Positions 9,036 through 19,200 of a stretch of 64,000 nucleotides of DNA are shown one piece after another (position 1 is the first letter of the stretch; every line of letters begins with the position of its first letter). The notes beneath the pieces are model-generated. The model did not search any database, had not been told where the DNA came from, and was given only the letters and a program-made list of their open reading frames with translations. The position numbers were made by a program, and so were the translations under genes. The DNA is taken from assembly GCF_004791585.1 (NCBI RefSeq), contig NZ_SRUU01000003.1, forward strand, positions 124,690 through 188,689, in the 5' to 3' direction. The stretch is from Mesorhizobium sp. M1C.F.Ca.ET.210.01.1.1 (GTDB taxonomy: Bacteria > Pseudomonadota > Alphaproteobacteria > Rhizobiales > Rhizobiaceae).

Positions 9036-10301
9036 ATGGACGAAGCCAAGCATCATGTCGTGGTCGTCGGCGCGGGATTCGGCGGCCTGGAACTCACCCG
9101 GGCGCTGGCCGGAGCACCGGTGCGCATCACCATGATCGACAAGCGCAATCACCACCTGTTCCAGCCTCTGCTCTACCAGGTGGCGACCACGTCGCTGGCG
9201 ACTTCGGAGATCGCCTGGCCGATCCGGCACCTCTTGCGCAAGCGCAAGGACGTGACGACGCTTCTTGGCAATGTGGCCGGCGTCGACCGCCAGGCCAAGC
9301 GCGTGCTGCTCAATGATGGCAGCGCGGTTCCTTACGACACGCTGGTGCTCGCTACCGGCGCGCGGCACGCCTATTTCGGCCACGACGAATGGGAGCCTTT
9401 CGCGCCTGGGCTTAAGACGCTGGAAGATGCCACCACGATCCGGCGCCGCATCCTGCTCGCGTTCGAAGAGGCCGAGCGCGAGACCGATCCCGACAGGCGC
9501 CAGGCATTGCTGACGCTGGTCATTGTCGGCGGCGGGCCGACCGGGGTCGAACTCGCGGGCACGATCGCCGAGCTTGCGCATGACACGCTGCGCGGCGAGT
9601 TCCGCAACATCGACACGCGGCAGGCGCGCGTGGTGCTGATCGAGGCCGGCGACCGGATCCTCGCCAATTTTGCGCCGGAACTCTCGGCCTATGCGCAGAA
9701 AGCGCTGGAGCGGCTTGGCGTGACGGTCGAGCTCGGCCGCGCCGTCACTGCCCTGGATGCCGAGGGCGTCGTCTTTGGCGGTACGCCTCTGCCGGCAAGG
9801 ACGATCCTCTGGGCAGCTGGCGTCGCCGCTTCGCCGGCAGCGGAATGGCTGGGCGCGAGAGCCGACCGGGCGGGCAGGGTGCTGGTCGAGCCCGATCTCA
9901 CGGTGCCGGGCAGTCCCGAGATCTTCGTCATCGGCGATGCCGCGCTTCTGTTGCGCCCGGATGGAAAGCCGGTGCCGGGCGTCGCCCCCGCCGCCAAGCA
10001 GCAGGGCAAGCATGTCGCCGCGACCATCAAGGCGCGTCTCGCCGGCGACACGGCGCCGCGTCCGTTCCGTTACCGGCATGACGGCGATCTCGCAACGATC
10101 GGCAAACGCGCGGCTGCGATCGATTTCGGCTGGATCAAGCTCACCGGCTGGCTCGCCTGGTGGCTGTGGGGCATCGCTCACATCTATTTCCTGATCGATT
10201 TCCGCAACCGGCTGGCGGTCTCGCTTAGCTGGCTATGGATATATTTCACCGGCCAGCGCAGCGCCCGGCTGATCACCCAGGGAGACGACGACAAGGGCTG
10301 A
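9036..10301 (+). CDS. ndh: Type II NADH dehydrogenase (NDH-2), FAD/NAD(P)-binding oxidoreductase
   Basis: A 421-residue non-proton-pumping NADH:quinone oxidoreductase. The FAD-binding GAGFGG is at residues 12-17, the second nucleotide-binding motif GGGPTGVELAG near 165, and the FAD-site VIGDAA near 295. The C-terminus has a hydrophobic, tryptophan-rich stretch (about 370-405), as NDH-2 enzymes use to attach to the inner membrane. AGGTG at 9024-9028 precedes the ATG. It appears to be monocistronic. Confidence 0.88.
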   Translation: MDEAKHHVVVVGAGFGGLELTRALAGAPVRITMIDKRNHHLFQPLLYQVATTSLATSEIAWPIRHLLRKRKDVTTLLGNVAGVDRQAKRVLLNDGSAVPYDTLVLATGARHAYFGHDEWEPFAPGLKTLEDATTIRRRILLAFEEAERETDPDRRQALLTLVIVGGGPTGVELAGTIAELAHDTLRGEFRNIDTRQARVVLIEAGDRILANFAPELSAYAQKALERLGVTVELGRAVTALDAEGVVFGGTPLPARTILWAAGVAASPAAEWLGARADRAGRVLVEPDLTVPGSPEIFVIGDAALLLRPDGKPVPGVAPAAKQQGKHVAATIKARLAGDTAPRPFRYRHDGDLATIGKRAAAIDFGWIKLTGWLAWWLWGIAHIYFLIDFRNRLAVSLSWLWIYFTGQRSARLITQGDDDKG

Positions 10302-10441
10302 TTGCTCGCCGCGCCTGCTTCATCGACGCGTCACCTTGTCGTGATCAACAGGCTTTCGACAGACGTGGACTCAAAATGCCTTCAGCGCCATGCTCCGCGT
10401 CCGGGGCAGGGGTTGTCACGTTGTCGAAGAAGAGGAAAGCA

Positions 10442-12415
10442 ATGTCACAACCGCTCGTCACTCGCCGCTCGTTGCTGGCCGGAGCCGCCGCCACCGGAGC
10501 GCTGATCATGCTGCATCCGTTCTCAGCCCGCGCTCAGGCCAACCAGGCGCATCTGAGGATCATGGAAACCACCGACATCCATGTGAATCTGCTGCCCTAT
10601 GATTATTACGCCGACAAAGCGAACGACACGATGGGCCTGTCGCGCACGGCCTCGCTGATCGACGCGGTGCGCAAGGAAGCCAGCAATGCGATGCTGATCG
10701 ACAATGGCGATCTGCTGCAGGGCAACCCGATGGGCGACTACATCGCCTATGAGAAGGGCATGAAGGACGGCGATCTGCATCCGATCATGAAAGGCATGAA
10801 CCTGCTCGGCTACGAATGCTCGACGCTCGGTAACCACGAGTTCAACTACGGCCTGTCCTTCCTGGATAAGGTGCTGGCCGGCGCCAATTTCCCCTTCGTC
10901 TGCGCCAACCTCATCCGCGGCACCACGCTTGCCGCCAACCCGTGCGACGACAAGCTCTACCTCAAGCCCTATGTCATCCTCGACAAGAAGATCAAGGACG
11001 GCTCGGGCGCCGAACAGCCGATCAGGATCGGCGTCATCGGCTTCGTGCCGCCGCAGATCATGGTCTGGGATCTGAAGAACCTCGAAGGCAACGTCCAGAC
11101 GCGCGACATCGTCGAGGCTGCCAAGGCCTGGGTGCCGCAGATCAGGGAGGAGGGCGCCGACATCGTCATTGCGCTCTCGCATTCCGGCATCGACATCAAG
11201 CAGGGCGACAAGATGGAGAATGCCTCCTTCTTTGTCGCCGGCGTCGAGGGCATCGACGCGGTCTTCACCGGCCACCAGCATCTCGTCTTCCCCGGCAAGA
11301 AGGATTTCCAGGCGCTCGACGGCGTCGATGCCGAGAAGGGCACGCTGCAGGGCAAGCCGGCGGTGATGGGCGGTTTCTGGGGCTCGCATATGGGCCTGAT
11401 CGATCTTCTGCTGGAGCGCGACGGCAAGAAATGGCGCGTCGTCTCGGCGACGTCCGAGGCGCGGCCGATCTACGAGCGCGTCGACAACAAGAACAAGGCG
11501 ACGGTAGGCGACGACAAGCGCATCATCGCGGCGCTCGAGCAGGACCATCAGGCCACGCTTGCCTATGTGCGCCGCCCTGTCGGCAAGACTTCCGCGCCGC
11601 TCTATTCCTATTTCGCGCTGGTCGCGGACGATCCGTCGGTGCAGATCGTCAACCAGGCGCAGAGTTGGTACCTGAAAGACATATTGAAGAACACGCAGTG
11701 GAAGGACGTGCCGCTGCTTTCTGCCGCCGCGCCCTTCAAGGCGGGCGGGCGCAACGGCGCCGACTACTATACCGACGTTCCGGTGGGCGACATCGCGATC
11801 AAGAACGTCGCCGACCTCTACCTCTATCCGAACACGGTGCGGGCGGTCGAAATCACTGGCGCGCAAGTCAAGGAATGGCTGGAGATGTCGGCCGGCATCT
11901 TTAACCGGATCGATCCCGGCAAGGCGGACCAGCCGCTGATCAACACCGATTTTCCGTCATACAATTTCGACGTCATCGACGGCGTCACCTACCGGATCGA
12001 CCTGTCGCAGCCGGCCAGATACGATTCCAAGGGCGGCGTCGCCAATGCCGACTCCAGTCGCATAATTGACCTGAAGTTCGACGGCAAACCGATTGATCCG
12101 GCAGCGAAATTCGTTGTCGCCACCAACAACTACCGCGCCGGCGGCGGCGGCAACTTCCCCGACATAAACGCATCGAAGATCATCTATGAGGCGCCGGACA
12201 CCAACCGCGACGTGATCGTGCGCTATGTCATCAGCGAGGGCACGATCAACCCGTCGGCGGACGGCAACTGGTCGTTCGTGCCGTTGCTTGGTACCAGCGT
12301 CGTCTTCGAGACCGGACCGAGGGCGAAGGACTTCATCGATCAGGTGAAGTCGCTGAAAATCGAGCCTGCGGGAGAGGGCGAGGCGGGATTTGCCAAATAC
12401 CGCATCACGCTTTGA
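10442..12415 (+). CDS. cpdB: Bifunctional 2',3'-cyclic-nucleotide 2'-phosphodiesterase/3'-nucleotidase, Tat-exported
   Basis: A 657-residue periplasmic metallophosphoesterase plus 5'-nucleotidase C-terminal domain. The N-terminus (TRRSLLAG followed by a hydrophobic run and SARAQA) is a twin-arginine signal. Metal-site motifs DIHVNL, NGDLLQGNP, GNHEFNYG and GHQH are all present in order. The C-terminal domain has the substrate-binding NNYRAGGGGNFP. The ATG at 10442 with GAGGAAA upstream was preferred to the open frame from 10235. It probably salvages phosphate and nucleosides from extracellular nucleotides. Confidence 0.88.
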   Translation: MSQPLVTRRSLLAGAAATGALIMLHPFSARAQANQAHLRIMETTDIHVNLLPYDYYADKANDTMGLSRTASLIDAVRKEASNAMLIDNGDLLQGNPMGDYIAYEKGMKDGDLHPIMKGMNLLGYECSTLGNHEFNYGLSFLDKVLAGANFPFVCANLIRGTTLAANPCDDKLYLKPYVILDKKIKDGSGAEQPIRIGVIGFVPPQIMVWDLKNLEGNVQTRDIVEAAKAWVPQIREEGADIVIALSHSGIDIKQGDKMENASFFVAGVEGIDAVFTGHQHLVFPGKKDFQALDGVDAEKGTLQGKPAVMGGFWGSHMGLIDLLLERDGKKWRVVSATSEARPIYERVDNKNKATVGDDKRIIAALEQDHQATLAYVRRPVGKTSAPLYSYFALVADDPSVQIVNQAQSWYLKDILKNTQWKDVPLLSAAAPFKAGGRNGADYYTDVPVGDIAIKNVADLYLYPNTVRAVEITGAQVKEWLEMSAGIFNRIDPGKADQPLINTDFPSYNFDVIDGVTYRIDLSQPARYDSKGGVANADSSRIIDLKFDGKPIDPAAKFVVATNNYRAGGGGNFPDINASKIIYEAPDTNRDVIVRYVISEGTINPSADGNWSFVPLLGTSVVFETGPRAKDFIDQVKSLKIEPAGEGEAGFAKYRITL

Positions 12416-12488
12416 AGTCGCGGCAGGACCCTTGTGAGACGCGCCCGCTAAACACTGGCCGCGCTTCGCCATTGTCTTCGGATTGCGC

Positions 12489-12926
12489 TCAACTGAGTTC
12501 TTGGGCGAGTCCGATGAGATGCCCTTCAGGCCCGCGGATATAGCAGAGCCGATACGCGTCTTTGTACTGGACCACTTCGCCGACGAGCTGAGCCCCGCGC
12601 TTGCGGAGCCTTTGAAGCGTCTCGTCGATGTCGTCCACGGTAAACATGACGCGCAGGTAGCCTAGAGCGTTCACCGGGGCGTTGCGGTGATCCGCGACGA
12701 CAGGCGGTGTGAGGAAGCGGGACAGCTCGAGCCGGCCGTGGCCGTCCGGCGTGCGCATCATGGCAATCTCGACGTGCTGATCACCCAGTCCAGTGACGCG
12801 TCCGGCCCATTCGCCTTCGATCGTTGCCCGCCCTTCGAGCTCAAGGCCGAGCTCGCGAAAGAACTCAATCGTCCCTCCGAGGTCATCGACGACGATTCCT
12901 ACGTTGTCCATTCGTTTGAGCGCCAT
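12489..12926 (-). CDS. VOC family (glyoxalase/bleomycin resistance-like) protein
   Basis: A 145-residue single vicinal-oxygen-chelate unit: an N-terminal MDNVGIVVDDLGGTIEFF strand-helix and a C-terminal GPEGHLIGLAQEL ending, typical of dioxygenase or lyase-like VOC proteins. The start at 12926 is where the domain begins; the frame is open further up. It runs convergent to cpdB. The substrate is unknown. Confidence 0.8.
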   Translation of the reverse strand: MALKRMDNVGIVVDDLGGTIEFFRELGLELEGRATIEGEWAGRVTGLGDQHVEIAMMRTPDGHGRLELSRFLTPPVVADHRNAPVNALGYLRVMFTVDDIDETLQRLRKRGAQLVGEVVQYKDAYRLCYIRGPEGHLIGLAQELS

Positions 12927-13074
12927 GTGTCCAATCCTCAAGTCTGGTCCAACAACCGGCCGAATTCGCATCGAACCGCCGGCAAGGCAACCTGAAAGCA
13001 CAAAAAGCCGTGACCTCGGTCAATTGCCGGGAAGGCTCTCTGGTTCCGGCCTGCGACATGCGTTAGCGTTAGCC

Positions 13075-13209
13075 ATGCGTTATGTGATTGTCATCGTCGC
13101 CATCACCTTCTTCATGATCTGGGACGGCCTCTACAACCAGGGCCGCTACCTCGACGCGACCGTCAGGGAGATGTCGCGTATCGTGCGCTACGTCACCGGC
13201 GCGGCCTGA
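13075..13209 (+). CDS. Small single-span membrane protein
   Basis: A 44-residue ORF, MRYVIVIVAITFFMIWDG at the start forming one membrane segment, then a charged tail ending RIVRYVTGAA. The composition and the GC-third-position bias look coding. The resemblance to small conserved rhizobial membrane proteins is from memory only. Start: ATG at 13075, no strong ribosome-binding site. Confidence 0.5.
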   Translation: MRYVIVIVAITFFMIWDGLYNQGRYLDATVREMSRIVRYVTGAA

Positions 13210-13301
13210 GCCTCGACGCTGCCGCCCCGGCGGCAGGCCGCGACATCGTTGCCGGTTGACGCGACGGCCTCGCTCCCACAAAACGCGCTGATCCGTCGAT
13301 C

Positions 13302-13316
13302 AAGGAGGCTGGTTTG
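13302..13316 (+). promoter_or_regulatory. Strong Shine-Dalgarno selecting a TTG start
   Basis: AAGGAGG (13302-13308) lies 5 bases before TTG at 13314, with no ATG nearby, and the protein family begins with the residues that follow. This decides the start of the Dabb gene. Confidence 0.75.
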
Positions 13317-13604
13317 ATCCGGCACATCGTTTTCTTCAGCGTGCGGCGCAAGGAGGATGTGGAGCCTGTGCGGTCGGGCCTGCAGGAACTTGGCAAGATC
13401 CCGCATTCGCAACATTTCGAGGTGACGCTCAACACCAAGGTCGATCTGTTCTCCAACGCGATCGACGTGGTCGTCTATGCCGAGTTCGAGGACGAAGCTG
13501 CGCTCGCCGCCTACAAGGCGCATCCGATCTATGCGGAGACGACCAGCAAAGTGAAGCCGTTGCGCGAGCTGCGCTATTCGGCGGACGTCGTGGCCGCTGC
13601 CTGA
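13314..13604 (+). CDS. Dabb family (stress-responsive alpha/beta barrel) protein
   Basis: A 96-residue protein beginning (M)IRHIVFFSVRR, with the dimeric alpha/beta-barrel pattern HI..F through VVVYAEFEDEAALAAYKAHP. The family is cytoplasmic and of broad function. Translation starts at TTG, supported by a near-perfect ribosome-binding site. It stands alone, with short gaps on both sides. Confidence 0.8.
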   Translation: MIRHIVFFSVRRKEDVEPVRSGLQELGKIPHSQHFEVTLNTKVDLFSNAIDVVVYAEFEDEAALAAYKAHPIYAETTSKVKPLRELRYSADVVAAA

Positions 13605-13674
13605 GCCGAAGGCAATTCGCTTCGCCTACGCCAGACCTTGAACCGGTTTCCGGAATGAGGCACACCGCGCCTGC

Positions 13675-14550
13675 ATGATCAAGACTTCGACCCACCCGCT
13701 CGACCATCTGGTTTTGCCTACGCTGAGCCTCGAGGTCGCAAGGCAGCGCCTCTCGGCGCTCGGCTTTGTCGTCGCGCCGACCGGTATCCATCCTTTCGGG
13801 ACCGAGAACGCTTGCGTCTTTTTTGCCGACGGAACTTATCTGGAGCCGCTGGCCGTCGGCGATGAAAAGACAGCTCGCCAGGCGATAGGCGAAGGCAACG
13901 TCTTCGTCGCGCGCGACCGCCTTTTCCGCAACAGGCTTGGCGACGAGGGTTTTTCCGCCGTTGTTTTCGGCACCCCCGATGCCGGTGCCGACCATGCGCG
14001 CTATGTCGAAGCCGGGCTGTCGGCCGGGGACATGCTGAGCTTTTCGCGCGCCTTCACCGACGCCGCGGGCAAAAGCGACACGGCATCGTTCAAACTGGCA
14101 TTCGTGGCCGATAGAAAAGCAACGGACGCATTCCTGTTCGCCTGCCAGCGCATCAACGCGCCGGAGATCGACCGCACGGCCCTGCAGGCGCATGCCAATG
14201 GGGTGACCGGCGTCGTCGAGGTCGTCGCGGTCAGCGACAGCCCTTCGAGCCAGGCCGGCCTTGTGTCGACCGCTGCCGGCCGGGACACGAACGAAGGTGA
14301 CAAGGTTGAGCTGCCCAACGCGACCCTGACCGTCCTGACGCCTGGCTCATTCGCCTCCCGCTTCGGCGTTTCGGCAAGAGGTCCTTCGGACTTGCGTTTT
14401 GCAGCCATCGTTTTTTCGACCCGCAGCACAGCCGGCGCCGCGCATCTGCTTGCAGCCAACGCAATCGAACACAACATGAGCGGCAGCGATATCGTTGTGC
14501 CGTCGGCGCCCGGTCAGGGCGCGGCCTTCATCTTTCGGGAGATCCCATGA
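13675..14550 (+). CDS. VOC family, glyoxalase-like domain protein
   Basis: A 291-residue protein whose N-terminal DHLVLPTLSLEVARQRLSALGF is the start of a glyoxalase-like (Glyoxalase_3 type) domain, with a duplicated half towards the C-terminus. Its last four bases overlap the kdsA start (ATGA), so it is translationally coupled to KDO-8-phosphate synthase. No link to LPS synthesis is evident from the sequence. The function is unknown. Confidence 0.75.
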   Translation: MIKTSTHPLDHLVLPTLSLEVARQRLSALGFVVAPTGIHPFGTENACVFFADGTYLEPLAVGDEKTARQAIGEGNVFVARDRLFRNRLGDEGFSAVVFGTPDAGADHARYVEAGLSAGDMLSFSRAFTDAAGKSDTASFKLAFVADRKATDAFLFACQRINAPEIDRTALQAHANGVTGVVEVVAVSDSPSSQAGLVSTAAGRDTNEGDKVELPNATLTVLTPGSFASRFGVSARGPSDLRFAAIVFSTRSTAGAAHLLAANAIEHNMSGSDIVVPSAPGQGAAFIFREIP

Positions 14551-15389
14551 GCGAACCCCTGGCGCCCAATGCATCCGTAACTGTCGGCAAGGTTGTCTTT
14601 GCGAACGATGCGCCGCTGTCGCTGATTGCCGGGCCCTGCCAGCTTGAATCGCGCCAGCACGCCTTCGACATGGCCGGCGCCCTGAAGGAACTGACCACCA
14701 GGTTGGGCATAGGGCTCGTCTACAAGACCAGCTATGACAAGGCCAACCGCACGTCGCTCGGCGGCGCACGCGGCGCCGGCCTCGAGGCGGCGATGCCGAT
14801 TTTCGACGACCTGCGCAAGGCGTTCGGCCTCCCGATGCTGACCGATGTCCACACCGAGGAGCAATGCGCGCTTGTCGCGCCGCATGTCGATGTGCTGCAG
14901 ATACCGGCCTTCCTCAGCCGGCAGACGGACCTGCTGATTGCCGCGGCGCGGACCGGCAAGGTGGTGAACGTCAAGAAGGGCCAGTTCCTCGCGCCTTGGG
15001 ACATGAAGAACGTCATCGCAAAGGTCACCGGGTCCGGCAATGCCAACGTGCTGGTCACCGAGCGCGGCGCCTCCTTCGGCTACAACACCCTGGTGTCGGA
15101 CATGCGCGCGCTGCCGATCATGGCCGAGATGGGAGCGCCGGTGATCTTCGATGCCACGCATTCAGTGCAGCAGCCCGGCGGGCAGGGCGGCTCGACCGGC
15201 GGCGATCGCCGCTTCGTCGAAACACTGGCGCGCGCGGCCGTGGCGGTCGGCGTTGCCGGCGTGTTCATCGAGACGCATCAGGACCCCGACAACGCGCCGT
15301 CAGACGGCCCCAATATGGTGCCGTTGAAGAACCTCCCTGCGTTGCTGGAAAGGCTGATGGCGTTCGACCGGATCGCCAAGGAGCGCTAG
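14547..15389 (+). CDS. kdsA: 3-deoxy-8-phosphooctulonate synthase
   Basis: A 280-residue enzyme condensing phosphoenolpyruvate with arabinose-5-phosphate to give KDO-8-phosphate for lipid A/inner core LPS. Motifs IAGPCQLES near the N-terminus, YKTSYDKANRTS, and the C-terminal DATHSVQQPGG and ETHQDPDNAPSDGPNM are characteristic. The length is normal. It begins inside the upstream VOC gene. Confidence 0.95.
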   Translation: MSEPLAPNASVTVGKVVFANDAPLSLIAGPCQLESRQHAFDMAGALKELTTRLGIGLVYKTSYDKANRTSLGGARGAGLEAAMPIFDDLRKAFGLPMLTDVHTEEQCALVAPHVDVLQIPAFLSRQTDLLIAAARTGKVVNVKKGQFLAPWDMKNVIAKVTGSGNANVLVTERGASFGYNTLVSDMRALPIMAEMGAPVIFDATHSVQQPGGQGGSTGGDRRFVETLARAAVAVGVAGVFIETHQDPDNAPSDGPNMVPLKNLPALLERLMAFDRIAKER

Positions 15390-15401
15390 ATCTCGCCCCC
15401 G

Positions 15402-16087
15402 TCATTCGCTACGGCCGGCACCATGCATGTCAATTGCGAAGGCGGCGTAGTAGTTCAGCCCCGGCATGGGAGCGGTGATGATCAGGATCCATCGCACATT
15501 GCCGTGCACCCGTTCGTATATCGGTGGCCCTTTGGAGGCTAGCGCATCGGGCGGTATCTGGAAGGCGAAGGGAACGCCTGTGCTCGACCGGACCGACGCG
15601 CATGGCACGATGACCGCTTCCTGCCACCTGAGTTCTTCCTTGTAGGTCGATCTTTGGCTCCCGCTGGTCACAATCGGTCCGCCGACCCGGTAGGTGCGGA
15701 TGCACCTCAGTTGCACCGTGTAGTCGCCGTCCGGGGCCAGATCGCGGCTTGATCGCAGCGAACCTTCAAGCGCCTGCCGGCCATCGCGGGTCCGGCGACC
15801 AGAGTCGTCGCACCGAACTTGCGAACCCGCCACGTGTCGCGCACCGCTTTCAGCAGCGAGTAGAACCCGATCAGGATGAATACGGCTGGGACGAAGATCA
15901 GCGGATTGAATTCGCGATCGGTGACGTCGAAGTTGAGTGGAAGCTCGAAATACCAGACGATCAATATGCCGATCAGGCCCATGCCACCGGCAAAGAAGTA
16001 TCCGCTGGATGCATTGGCGGCGTTGGCGTCGATCGTCGGCGCCGGCGCTGGTGCCGTGATCTGCCGCCGATTGCGCTTTCCGCCCAT
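15402..16087 (-). pseudogene. Frameshifted membrane protein gene of unknown function
   Basis: From the ATG at 16087 (GGGAG upstream) the frame encodes two membrane segments (SGYFFAGGMGLIGILIVWYF and PLIFVPAVFILIGFYSLL), then a soluble region, but leaves frame near 15763. The other frame continues a coherent beta-rich domain (LAPDGDYTVQLRCIR to ILIITAPMPGLNYYAAFAID) to 15402. Restoring one C to the CC at 15763-15764 joins both halves into about 228 residues. It is either a true pseudogene or a one-base sequencing error. No function was recognised. Confidence 0.65.
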
Positions 16088-16230
16088 CCGCCAACTCCCT
16101 TGGCGCAACACTGCCATGCACTGAGGCTGGGTGACAATGGCGACAAGCCCGTGGCCCGCGCGGCTTGTGGTTGCAGTAAGCCGGGGGTACGCTCGCCCGG
16201 GCAACTGAGCGTCTTGGCAGGAGGAAGCCA

Positions 16231-16434
16231 ATGTCTGTCGCCCGCGTCACCGAAATCACGGCGTCGTCCAAGAAAAGCTTTCAGGACGCGATCGAGAAGG
16301 GCATCTCACGCGCTGCAAAAACCCTCAGGAATGTCGAGGGCGCCTGGATCCAGGACCAGAAGATCGTCGTCGTGGACGGCAAGATTGCAGCCTATCGCGT
16401 CAACATGAAGGTGACCTTCATCCTCACCGATTAG
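16231..16434 (+). CDS. Dodecin family flavin-binding protein
   Basis: A 67-residue protein matching the dodecin fold, a small beta-alpha-beta-beta subunit that assembles into dodecamers storing flavin or riboflavin. Features are SVARVTEITASSKKSFQDAIEKGI, a W-containing segment GAWIQDQ and a final YRVNMKVTFIL strand. AGGAGG lies 7 bases before the ATG. It is cytoplasmic. Confidence 0.9.
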   Translation: MSVARVTEITASSKKSFQDAIEKGISRAAKTLRNVEGAWIQDQKIVVVDGKIAAYRVNMKVTFILTD

Positions 16435-16519
16435 GATCAGGTTTTCAGCGCGAAAAGTCTGGAACCTTCGCCCGCTCCTCTCATTGTCCCAACAGGCATT
16501 CAACAAGAGGAGCATTCTT

Positions 16520-16885
16520 ATGACCACCCCGTCTGGCCACACCGAAGCCATCGCCGCCTCGCGCGTCATCGGCACATCGGTTTACAATACCGCAGGCGAC
16601 AGCATTGGCAGCATCGAGGACGTCATGCTCGACAAGATGTCGAACGGCATCATGTTCGCAGTGATCGGCTTCGGAGGTTTCCTCGGCATGGGCGAGAAGT
16701 ATCACGCGGTCCCGTGGGCGACCCTGGACTATGACGAGGATAGGGGCGGCTACGTCGTGCCTTTCACCAAGGAGCAGCTCAAGGCCGCCCCGGCCTATTC
16801 GATCGACGAGCTGACCGGCGCCGACGGCGAAGCGGCCCGCGATGCGTCCTTCAAGTATTATCACATAAAGCCCTACTGGCATTGA
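16520..16885 (+). CDS. PRC-barrel domain-containing protein
   Basis: A 121-residue soluble protein with a PRC-barrel (residues about 14-80: VIGTSVYNTAGDSIGSIEDV, then KYHAVPWATL). Such proteins are common in rhizobia and often stress-associated. GAGGAG lies 10 bases before the ATG at 16520; the 12-codon upstream extension was rejected. A strong hairpin follows. Confidence 0.85.
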   Translation: MTTPSGHTEAIAASRVIGTSVYNTAGDSIGSIEDVMLDKMSNGIMFAVIGFGGFLGMGEKYHAVPWATLDYDEDRGGYVVPFTKEQLKAAPAYSIDELTGADGEAARDASFKYYHIKPYWH

Positions 16886-16912
16886 CCAACCGGATCGGTT
16901 GGCTCGAATCGA

Positions 16913-16939
16913 AAAGGCCCCGGCAAGACCGGGGCCTTT
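16913..16939. terminator. GC-rich hairpin between convergent genes
   Basis: A perfect 11-bp stem, AAAGGCCCCGG (16913-16923) and CCGGGGCCTTT (16929-16939), with a 5-nt loop. It ends in TTT on the plus strand and TTTTC on the minus strand. It probably terminates both the PRC-barrel gene and the convergent lipoprotein gene. Confidence 0.7.
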
Positions 16940-16949
16940 GGCGTCTGCA

Positions 16950-17066
16950 CTACTCCGCCGCGTGAAAAAGCTCCACCGAGCTTTGCTGAGGTTTCTGAGT
17001 GTCGCAGGATGTCAGAAACGCTGCCGCGATCAGGAACAAACTCACGATACCGCTCAACTGGGACAT
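16950..17066 (-). CDS. Small lipoprotein (entericidin-like size)
   Basis: A 38-residue ORF. The signal peptide MSQLSGIVSLFLIAAAFLTSC ends in a lipobox (LTSC), leaving a mature tail of only 18 residues. AGGAGG is correctly placed upstream of the ATG at 17066, which supports this start over the longer frame to 17261. Similar in size to entericidins, but no sequence match can be claimed. Confidence 0.6.
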   Translation of the reverse strand: MSQLSGIVSLFLIAAAFLTSCDTQKPQQSSVELFHAAE

Positions 17067-17224
17067 GGCGAAACTCCTCCTGTTTCGCCCCGCGCGGACA
17101 CGACCATAGATCGGAACCGCGCCTGGCGCGCATGACTTATGATGACAGAAATTTGCGCTTCGTGACTCTTGCCGCCGGCAATAATTGCGGGCGGCCCGAT
17201 TGCCTTTTGCGGTGCTTTGGCTAA

Positions 17225-18541
<1,317 letters not shown>

Positions 18542-18569
18542 TCAGGACAACCTGTCCTGGCTATTGAGA

Positions 18570-18596
18570 GAGGCGGGTCTTCCCCGCCTCTTTTTT
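18570..18596 (+). terminator. Rho-independent terminator of eno
   Basis: GAGGCGGG (18570-18577) pairs with CCCGCCTC (18583-18590) and T6 follows (18591-18596). Confidence 0.9.
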
Positions 18597-18700
18597 GTTT
18601 CGGCAGGTTTCGTTCCGGCCGGCCGTAACCGTCCATTAAGCACAATTGGGCGAAAAGATTCGGACAGCCGCTAGCGTTCGCGGCCGCGAGGGTTCGGGTC

Positions 18701-19024
18701 ATGTGGACACGTCAGCACAAGCAGAGAAACACCGGCAGGCTGATCATTCCGTCGCTCTGCGCGCTGTTCCTTGCCTATTTCGGCTTCCACGCCTATCATG
18801 GCGAGTTCGGCATCTACTCCAAGTACCGGCTGCAGGCCCAGGCGGCCGAGTTGCAGGCCCGGCTCGACGTCGTCAAGGCGCGCCGCGTCGACTTCGAACG
18901 CCGTGTCCAGCTCATGCATGAAGGCACGCTGGAAAAGGACATGCTTGACGAGCAGGCCCGAAAGGCGCTCAATCTCTCCCAACCTGACGAAATCACCATA
19001 ATGCTGCCCGCCTCCGCGAAATAA
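18701..19024 (+). CDS. ftsB: FtsB/DivIC family septum formation initiator
   Basis: A 107-residue bitopic protein: a short cytoplasmic basic head, one membrane span (residues about 14-33), then a coiled coil (about 38-75) and a tail. It is the divisome linker type. Its location between eno and pdhA is the usual one for alphaproteobacteria. The stop codon is part of a 17-bp dyad, and a hairpin with U-tract follows. Confidence 0.8.
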   Translation: MWTRQHKQRNTGRLIIPSLCALFLAYFGFHAYHGEFGIYSKYRLQAQAAELQARLDVVKARRVDFERRVQLMHEGTLEKDMLDEQARKALNLSQPDEITIMLPASAK

Positions 19025-19038
19025 CCGAATTTCGGTTA
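19022..19038. promoter_or_regulatory. Dyad TAACCGAA/TTCGGTTA at the ftsB stop
   Basis: An 8-bp inverted repeat around a single T spans the ftsB stop codon. The loop is too small for a stable hairpin, so it looks more like a protein-binding palindrome upstream of the pdh genes. The binding protein is unknown. Confidence 0.25.
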
Positions 19039-19072
19039 ATCGCCCTTATTTGCAATGATTCTAATCGCTTAG

Positions 19073-19095
19073 ATGCATGCCAGCCATGCATTTTT
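19073..19095 (+). terminator. Hairpin with U-tract after ftsB
   Basis: ATGCATG (19073-19079) pairs with CATGCAT (19085-19091), loop CCAGC, followed directly by a run of T. It could terminate ftsB transcription or act as an attenuator ahead of pdhA. Confidence 0.5.
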
Positions 19096-19200
19096 CAGCA
19101 TGGCGCAATGCATCCTTGCGTGTTAGCTTCCCTCAAATCGGTGGGGAGACGACCGCTCTCCCTGAAATGTCCGCGAAGAGACGCCAACAGGGAGTGATGC

